Below, one piece after another: positions 15,243 to 19,702 of a DNA stretch of 19,702 nucleotides (position 1 is the first letter of the stretch; each line of letters begins with the position of its first letter). The stretch is from CAYNRG01 sp047974855 (lineage in GTDB: Bacteria; Bacillota_I; Bacilli_A; Erysipelotrichales; Erysipelotrichaceae), in assembly GCA_047974855.1 (NCBI GenBank), contig JBKECT010000028.1, positions 1 to 19,702 on the forward strand. Reading direction: 5' to 3'. The notes under the pieces were generated by a model. The model was not told the DNA's origin. It ran no database searches and saw nothing but the letters and a program-made list of their open reading frames with translations. Both the position numbers and the translations under genes were made by a program.

Positions 15243-15266
15243 AAAATCTTCTTTTGAAGATTTTTT
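15241..15266. terminator. Bidirectional terminator between yhaM and hit
   Basis: AAAAAATCTTC and GAAGATTTTTT form an 11-bp stem with a TTTT loop. T runs follow on both strands, so it can end yhaM transcripts to the right and hit transcripts to the left. It starts at the last base of the yhaM stop region and ends one base before the hit stop codon. Confidence 0.9.
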
Positions 15267-15662
15267 TTATTTATCTAAAATAGTATCGAGTACTTCGTTT
15301 AAATCAAGATGGATAGTCTCCTGTTCAATTTTGAAATTATCCTGCTCACTGTAGCGAGGGATGATGTGAAAGTGAAGGTGATCTACAAGTTGTCCAGAAA
15401 CTTTTTCTGAATTACTTAAGTAATTAAATCCTTTAGCTTGGCAAGTTGATTTAATTTGATTAGCAATTGTTGGCAGTGTCTTTGCAAGGTGCATTAAACA
15501 TTCTTCGCTTGCATGTTCGATGTTTTCAACATGATGTTTTGGAACGACAAGAGTATGCCCTAAAGTAACGGGGTTGATATCTAAAAAAGCAAGAACATAC
15601 TCATCCTCATAAACTTTGAAACTGGGTAAATCGCCTTGAATAATTTTACAGAATATACACAT
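15267..15662 (-). CDS. hit: HIT family nucleotide-binding protein
   Basis: A 131-residue histidine-triad protein; members hydrolyse nucleoside phosphoramidates and related adenylylated compounds. The triad HLHFH (His95, His97, His99) is in the block LVDHLHFHIIPRY. The N-terminus MCIFCKIIQGDLPS carries the CxxC pair seen in zinc-binding HIT proteins, and GHTLVVPKHHVENI at 35-48 is the usual upstream block. The start was set at 15662, where ATG follows AAGGAGG; a longer in-frame extension upstream would cross the promoter and terminator region and has no family match. It is transcribed leftward from its own weak promoter, since a strong terminator separates it from the prsA-like genes. Confidence 0.95.
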   Translation of the reverse strand: MCIFCKIIQGDLPSFKVYEDEYVLAFLDINPVTLGHTLVVPKHHVENIEHASEECLMHLAKTLPTIANQIKSTCQAKGFNYLSNSEKVSGQLVDHLHFHIIPRYSEQDNFKIEQETIHLDLNEVLDTILDK

Positions 15663-15678
15663 AAGATCCTCCTTATTT

Positions 15679-15689
15679 ATTATAGTATA
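15679..15689 (-). promoter_or_regulatory. Possible -10 region for hit
   Basis: On the minus strand the sequence reads TATACTATAAT, giving two overlapping -10 candidates (TATACT and TATAAT). The -35 area falls in the poly-T tail of the upstream terminator and has no consensus match. The first candidate leaves room for the ribosome-binding site in the transcript. Confidence 0.4.
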
Positions 15690-15695
15690 ACAGAA

Positions 15696-15727
15696 ATAAA
15701 AAAAAATAGGTGATAAAATCACCTATT
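15696..15727 (-). terminator. Intrinsic terminator after the prsA-like pair
   Basis: On the minus strand AATAGGTGAT and ATCACCTATT form a perfect 10-bp stem with a TTT loop, followed by a nine-base T run. The stop codon of the second prsA-like gene lies inside the stem. Confidence 0.92.
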
Positions 15728-16571
15728 GCATAATATAGTCAGGATAGTTTATTTCGATTAAATCGTAGACTGCTTGATCATAAATTCTAAACTTGTATTG
15801 ATCAAAATAGTATAAGTCTGATGAAGTAGAAACATCTGAAAGAGCAATTAGAGTTTCAATAACTTCTTCTCTCATTGCTTCAGCATCAGCTTCCACGACT
15901 TGAACAACAAAGTAACTTTCAACACTTGCTCCCATCATAACTTCTGATACTTCTGCTTCAGTTGCTTCAGAGATATAAGCTAAAACAGCGGTATCAAGAC
16001 TGGAACTTGTTGTTACTAAAGTTTCGCTTCCATCAGATTCAGAAGCGTAAGTCTCAACAACTTCTGCAGCAGATGTACCACTTTCAAGAGCAGTTTTAGC
16101 ACTGATGGCACTTGCTTCATCTGCGAAAGTGAAGACACGAACTTTTTTAGGGCGATGAGTCTCTACTAAAGTATCAAAGTTAATATCAACATATTTTCTT
16201 GATAATTCACTTAATTGTTCTGTTGCAAGAAGATTATTTTCATAGAAATCATCAATGTCAGCGAAACCACCTGATTGAACAACACTAAGCAGGGTATCAC
16301 CGTAAAGAGATTCAAATGTTGCTAAAGTTTCATCTGCTGCAGTTCTCATAGCATCTGTTACTGGAGCTTCTTGATCTAAGATAAATTTAGTTGCTACTGA
16401 GATAACAGTGTACCCAGCATCTCTTCCTACTAATAACTCGTACACGTCACCTTTGGTTACGGTGTCATTACCTACTGTGAAGATTGTGGTAGAACTATCG
16501 GATAAATTTGCATTAGCATCCGTACATCCCACTAAAAGTAGAGCTGCTGCAATTAATAATAATTTTTTCAT
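15723..16571 (-). CDS. PrsA-like lipoprotein with degenerate parvulin domain
   Basis: A 282-residue predicted extracytoplasmic lipoprotein. The signal peptide is MKKLLLIAAALLLVGC with a lipobox ending at Cys16, so the mature protein should be lipid-anchored on the outer membrane face. Residues 24-140 (VGNDTVTKGDVYELLVG onward) resemble the helical chaperone part of SurA/PrsA-type foldases. The stretch VRVFTFADEASAISAKTALESG sits where a parvulin domain begins, but the histidines of active parvulins (SHILV and YGFHLI in the neighbour) are missing, so prolyl isomerase activity is unlikely. The chain is acidic and rich in Ala, Ser and Thr. ATG 16571 was chosen because it has a GGAGGGAG site and a clean signal peptide. 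It lies 1 base after the stop of the paralogous upstream gene, with which it is probably co-transcribed. Confidence 0.8.
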   Translation of the reverse strand: MKKLLLIAAALLLVGCTDANANLSDSSTTIFTVGNDTVTKGDVYELLVGRDAGYTVISVATKFILDQEAPVTDAMRTAADETLATFESLYGDTLLSVVQSGGFADIDDFYENNLLATEQLSELSRKYVDINFDTLVETHRPKKVRVFTFADEASAISAKTALESGTSAAEVVETYASESDGSETLVTTSSSLDTAVLAYISEATEAEVSEVMMGASVESYFVVQVVEADAEAMREEVIETLIALSDVSTSSDLYYFDQYKFRIYDQAVYDLIEINYPDYIMQ

Positions 16572-16572
16572 G

Positions 16573-17604
16573 TTATTCTCCCTCCACAAGATCAGCAATT
16601 CCTAATGAAGTTAACAAGTTTGCTTTAATTTCATCAGTTGCAAAGGTAACGCCTAATTCTTGAGCTTTTTCCCATAAAACGATTGATTTTAATGTTGGAT
16701 TGGCGGTTAAAATAGCTTCATATAGAGATTCTGGTTCAGTTTCCATAATTTTTTCGTAAGCTGTTGATTCACAACGGATTAAATGGAACCCGTATTCCGT
16801 TTGAATCCAAGCACTTGTTTCGCCTTCAGATAAAGTTAGTGAGGCTTCTAGGAATTCAGTTACATAAGATGTAGAGGCATCAGAAAATCCTAAGTATCCA
16901 CCATTTACAGCTGAACCAGTATCATCAGAATAAGTTGTTGCAACTTCTTCAAAGCTAGTTCCAGCAGCTAAAGCTGCATCAACTTCAGCCATTGTTGCTT
17001 CTGCTATTTCTAGCAGTTCTTCATCAGTTAGAGTTGTAGAATCCAGTTCTTCATCAGTTGAAGTTGCAGGAGCATATTGAACTAAAATATGGGACAGGAT
17101 ACGTGGCGAAGATGTTTCGAAATAAGGTGCAACGTACTCGTCGTAGTGAGCATCAATGTAAGTTTCAGACAATGTTGAAGTTTTGACGCTTGTTAGGAAA
17201 TAGTCGTCAAGGTCGTCGATGGTAGAGTAACCGTATGCCTTTAAAACTGAGACAATTTGAGCATCTCCTTCCTCTTGTCCATATTGTGAAGCGTACCCAC
17301 TGCGCGTATTATCGGCTAATAGCTGCGCACTTGCTTGCAGTTCATCGGTAGTTTCTACCGCTTGATTAGCGACAGCACTTTCGAATAAAGTTGCTACTGT
17401 AGCATCACCCATTAGGGTATAGACTTCATCATAGTATTCATTTGTGGTTACATTTTTACCATCTAGTCCAAAAACGATATCCTCACCACCTACACTTTTT
17501 CCTCTAAGTGTATTTTTTGATTCATCTAATCCAACAAAAATAAAAATACCAATAAAGAATATAGCTATTGCTAAAACAATGCCATATGATTTTAAAAATT
17601 TCAT
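16573..17604 (-). CDS. prsA: PrsA-like foldase with parvulin domain, membrane-anchored
   Basis: A 343-residue extracytoplasmic peptidyl-prolyl cis-trans isomerase of the SurA/PrsA type, helping secreted proteins fold outside the membrane. Residues 7-25 form an N-terminal transmembrane anchor; there is no lipobox cysteine, unlike classical PrsA. A helical chaperone region covers about 45-165. The parvulin domain covers about 168-280, with LSHILVQYAP (His172), FEEVATTYSDD at 218-228, NGGYLGFSDAS at 234-244 and the closing YGFHLIRCES (His274), so both conserved histidines are present. The mature part is strongly acidic and Ser/Thr-rich. The ATG has an AAAGGAGGAG site. It is the first gene of a leftward two-gene unit with its lipoprotein paralogue. 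Confidence 0.88.
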   Translation of the reverse strand: MKFLKSYGIVLAIAIFFIGIFIFVGLDESKNTLRGKSVGGEDIVFGLDGKNVTTNEYYDEVYTLMGDATVATLFESAVANQAVETTDELQASAQLLADNTRSGYASQYGQEEGDAQIVSVLKAYGYSTIDDLDDYFLTSVKTSTLSETYIDAHYDEYVAPYFETSSPRILSHILVQYAPATSTDEELDSTTLTDEELLEIAEATMAEVDAALAAGTSFEEVATTYSDDTGSAVNGGYLGFSDASTSYVTEFLEASLTLSEGETSAWIQTEYGFHLIRCESTAYEKIMETEPESLYEAILTANPTLKSIVLWEKAQELGVTFATDEIKANLLTSLGIADLVEGE

Positions 17605-17633
17605 TTTTTTCTCCTCCTTTGAAACGCTATACT

Positions 17634-17662
17634 ATTATAAGGTATTTGAATCTTTTTTGCAA
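17634..17662 (-). promoter_or_regulatory. Promoter of the leftward prsA-like operon
   Basis: On the minus strand TTGCAA (17657-17662) and a perfect TATAAT (17634-17639) are separated by 17 bases. The predicted transcript starts near 17627, just ahead of the AAAGGAGGAG ribosome-binding site. Confidence 0.65.
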
Positions 17663-17725
17663 TTCTGAATATAACAATAATCAAAAACTTAGAAGAGAGT
17701 ATAAAAGACAAACTTTGGGTAAATG

Positions 17726-17734
17726 TGCTATAAT
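17726..17734 (+). promoter_or_regulatory. Extended -10 promoter of the suf operon
   Basis: TGCTATAAT is a perfect extended -10 element (TATAAT at 17729-17734). The -35 region is poor. The sufC start is 34 bases downstream of the -10, behind AGGAAAGGAG. Confidence 0.65.
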
Positions 17735-17767
17735 TAACTTGTTTATAGGTCTTAGGAAAGGAGATTT

Positions 17768-18592
17768 ATGGTGAATCAATTAAAAATAGAGAATCTTCAT
17801 GTTTCAGTGGAAGGTAAAAAAATATTAAAAGGAGTTAATCTAGAAATCAAAGCAGGGGAAATTCACGCTTTAGTAGGGCCTAATGGGACGGGGAAAAGTA
17901 CACTTTTATCTGCAATTATGGGGCATCCAAAATATCAAATTACACAAGGAAAGATAGTCCTTAATGGTCAAGATGTTCTAAATATGAGTGTTGATGAACG
18001 AAGCAGAGCTGGTCTTTTTTTGGCGATGCAGTATCCGCAAGAAGTACCTGGAGTAACCAATAGTGACTTTTTAAGGGCTGCAATTAATGCACGAAGAGAA
18101 ACGCCAATTCCGTTGTTTTCGTTTATTAAAGAGATGGAAAAGAGCATCCAAGCATTGGAAATGAAGTCAGATTTGGCTCATCGCTCTTTGAATGAGGGTT
18201 TTTCTGGTGGTGAAAAGAAACGAAATGAAATCGTTCAAATGAGAATGTTGAAGCCACTTTTTGCACTGCTAGATGAAGTAGATAGCGGGCTTGATGTCGA
18301 TGCACTGAAGGTTGTGGCAAAAGTTATTTTAGAAACACAAAGTGAAAATCAAATGGGATTATTAATTGTGTCCCATTATGAGCGATTTTACCAATTGATT
18401 CCTCCAACACATGTCCATGTTTTAATTCATGGAGAAGTAGTGGTTGAAGGAGGGCCAGAACTAATTTTGAAAATTGACACGGAGGGATATGATTGGATTT
18501 ATAAACAATTTGGAATTCAGCCGGTGATAGAAGAGGAAAAACCTGCGGTGTATAGCTTAGGAAGTTGTGCTGTAGGGAAGGATAAATCGTAA
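17768..18592 (+). CDS. sufC: SufC, Fe-S cluster assembly ATPase
   Basis: SufC is the cytoplasmic ABC-type ATPase of the SUF scaffold complex (with SufB and SufD) that builds iron-sulfur clusters. The 274-residue protein has the Walker A motif GPNGTGKST (37-45), a Q-loop around AMQYPQEVPGV (86-96), the signature FSGGEKKRNEI (145-155), and Walker B LFALLDEVDSGLD (164-176). The EVDSGLDVDALK sequence is the diagnostic SufC version of the D-loop, and VSHYERFY carries the H-loop histidine. The tail beyond residue 250 is a short variable extension. ATG follows AGGAAAGGAG. Its stop TAA overlaps the sufD ATG by one base, so the two are translationally coupled. It is the first gene of a sufC-sufD-sufS operon, which probably supplies clusters to enzymes such as the PFOR in this window. 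Confidence 0.97.
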   Translation: MVNQLKIENLHVSVEGKKILKGVNLEIKAGEIHALVGPNGTGKSTLLSAIMGHPKYQITQGKIVLNGQDVLNMSVDERSRAGLFLAMQYPQEVPGVTNSDFLRAAINARRETPIPLFSFIKEMEKSIQALEMKSDLAHRSLNEGFSGGEKKRNEIVQMRMLKPLFALLDEVDSGLDVDALKVVAKVILETQSENQMGLLIVSHYERFYQLIPPTHVHVLIHGEVVVEGGPELILKIDTEGYDWIYKQFGIQPVIEEEKPAVYSLGSCAVGKDKS

Positions 18593-19404
18593 TGGAAAGA
18601 ATCGAAAAAGGAGGATTGTTTGAAGAGAAGTTACTTGAGGGATTACATCAGCGAACGATCAAGATAAATGAGCCTTTAGAATATCATCTTTCTTGTAAGC
18701 AAAATACTGATTTATTTATTCAAGTTGAAAAAGCGACACAAATAAAATTGATTGTAGAGATTTCTAAAGATGCCCAGTGTTCAATTTTTCTATGGAATGA
18801 ATCCAGCGAGGACATTTTCCTTGACGAAGCCTATCAAGTGTTGGAGGGTGGAAGTCTTAGACTAGCTTACGGTGATTGCGACGGAAATAAAAGTATTCGT
18901 CATGTTCAAGTTAATTTAGAAAAAAAAGGAGCAGAAGCAGTCGTAAAAAGTACGGTGCTAGCTCAAGGTAAAAAAGAGTTTAAAGTGGTATGCACATCAA
19001 AGGCTCCTAATACAGAGTGTAGGATGGAAAACTATGGAGTGGTGACAGGTGCAGGATCGTATCACTTGGATGCAATTGGGGCTATAGAAAAAGGGTCTTA
19101 TCAATCGCAATCCCATCAAACGTCAAGGGCTTTAATGGTTAATGGAGCACCAGAAGCTATTATCATTCCCCAATTATTGATTGATGAAAATGATGTGAAT
19201 GCAAGTCATGCAACAAGCATAGGCCAGGTTGACGAGAATCAAATGATGTATTTACAGTCGAGGGGGTTAACTCAAAAACAAGTATTGGAGTTAATCACCG
19301 TGGGGTATTTGATGCCCATTGCTGAGTTTATAGATCACGAAGAGCTAAAAGAAATGCTAGCTAAAAAAATAGAAAGCAAGGTGAAGTTGGCGTGTTGGAC
19401 GTAA
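18592..19404 (+). CDS. sufD: SufD-like Fe-S scaffold subunit, short form
   Basis: A SufB/SufD-family protein that would pair with SufB and bind SufC in the SUF scaffold. The C-terminal family block is clear: PQLLIDENDVNASHATSIGQVDENQMMYLQSRGL (193-226), with His206 in the SHATSIG position corresponding to the functionally important histidine of SufD, then a helical SufC-binding tail (KQVLELITVGYLMPIAEFI). At 270 residues it is much shorter than typical SufD proteins (about 400-440), lacking most of the N-terminal helical region while keeping the beta-helix core and C-terminus. The frame is intact with no sign of decay. The start overlaps the sufC stop (TAATG), and its end overlaps sufS by 13 bases, so all three are tightly coupled. 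Confidence 0.85.
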   Translation: MERIEKGGLFEEKLLEGLHQRTIKINEPLEYHLSCKQNTDLFIQVEKATQIKLIVEISKDAQCSIFLWNESSEDIFLDEAYQVLEGGSLRLAYGDCDGNKSIRHVQVNLEKKGAEAVVKSTVLAQGKKEFKVVCTSKAPNTECRMENYGVVTGAGSYHLDAIGAIEKGSYQSQSHQTSRALMVNGAPEAIIIPQLLIDENDVNASHATSIGQVDENQMMYLQSRGLTQKQVLELITVGYLMPIAEFIDHEELKEMLAKKIESKVKLACWT

Positions 19405-19702
19405 AAAAAATTAGAGAAGATTTTCCAATTTTAAAAAATAATCCAGGTGTTTACTTGGACAATGCGGCAACAACCTATAAACCTCAATGTATGATTGATG
19501 CAGTGATGCGATATTACACGAATTTAAGTGTTAATGTGCATCGTGGAGACTATGAAGCAGCATACCAATTATCAAAAGAATACGATGAAGCACGTGAAGA
19601 GGTTGCAAACTTCATAGGTGCAAAAGCCAAAGAGATTGTATTTACTTCAGGAGCAAGTGAATCACTTAATTTGGTTGCTTATGGATATGGAAGAAAGTAT
19701 TT
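19392..19702 (+). CDS. sufS: Cysteine desulfurase SufS, 3' end outside the window
   Basis: The first 103 codons of a PLP-dependent cysteine desulfurase, which removes sulfur from cysteine as a persulfide for the SUF scaffold. The N-terminus DVKKIREDFPILKNNPGVYL is followed by the family hallmark YLDNAATTYKPQ, then NVHRGDYEAAYQLSKEYDEAR and the PLP-phosphate contact region FTSGASESLNLVAYG. The PLP lysine and catalytic cysteine are beyond the window end. I chose GTG 19392 as the start because AAGGTGA (19379-19385) precedes it at a good distance and it gives the usual MLDVKKIR beginning; TTG 19395 is possible. It lies in the last codons of sufD, a 13-base overlap. Confidence 0.93.
   Translation, partial: MLDVKKIREDFPILKNNPGVYLDNAATTYKPQCMIDAVMRYYTNLSVNVHRGDYEAAYQLSKEYDEAREEVANFIGAKAKEIVFTSGASESLNLVAYGYGRKY

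Noticed and set aside
15663..15722. Longer N-terminus for the HIT protein
   Set aside because: The extension runs through the terminator tail and promoter of this gap, and AAGGAGG stands directly before the MCIFCK start.
1..19702. Mobile elements, CRISPR arrays, phage genes, rRNA, tRNA or a mycoplasma genetic code
   Set aside because: No transposase, integrase, spaced repeats or RNA-gene signatures were seen, and TGA serves as a normal stop (for example at 12327-12329).

Overview
The window is a gene-dense, AT-rich chromosomal segment of a low-GC Gram-positive bacterium. The gene families are typically Bacillota: ParE/ParC, a YneF-type membrane protein, PyrR, YhaM, HIT next to PrsA, and a Suf operon starting sufC-sufD-sufS. 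Standard stop usage, including TGA as a stop, argues against a mycoplasma-type code. A pyruvate:ferredoxin oxidoreductase points to anaerobic fermentation. I would guess an Erysipelotrichia/Turicibacter-like gut Firmicute, but this placement is inference. No mobile element, rRNA, tRNA or CRISPR array was seen.

Layout, plus strand first. Positions 1-4572 hold the 3' part of parE, then parC and a histidine phosphatase in one run (topoisomerase IV operon). Positions 4573-4837 hold an extended -10 promoter, a good Shine-Dalgarno and a 35-codon ORF that looks like an overlooked small-protein gene, then a promoter for yneF. Positions 4838-6309 carry yneF, a terminator, a monofunctional peptidoglycan glycosyltransferase and pyrR, closed by a terminator. 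Positions 6377-9930 carry nifJ (PFOR) with its own promoter. The 9931-10234 gap holds a nested, terminator-ended RNA structure and then a well-formed promoter.

Positions 10235-15242 are a tightly packed, partly overlapping operon for membrane glycolipid synthesis: a CpoA/LafB-like glycosyltransferase, a multi-spanning LPG-synthase-TM/UPF0104 protein, a diacylglycerol glucosyltransferase-like enzyme fused in one reading frame to a complete RecX-like domain, and YhaM 3'-5' exoribonuclease. The glycosyltransferase-RecX fusion is the most unusual object in the window, because it joins a membrane-lipid enzyme to a RecA regulator.

An 11-bp bidirectional terminator separates this operon from a convergent minus-strand group: hit (its own unit), then two tandem PrsA-like proteins (one membrane-anchored with an intact parvulin domain, one lipoprotein with a degenerate one), transcribed leftward from a promoter near 17640. 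Divergent from these, from about 17729 to the window end, runs the suf operon: sufC, an unusually short sufD, and the 5' part of sufS, all overlapping.
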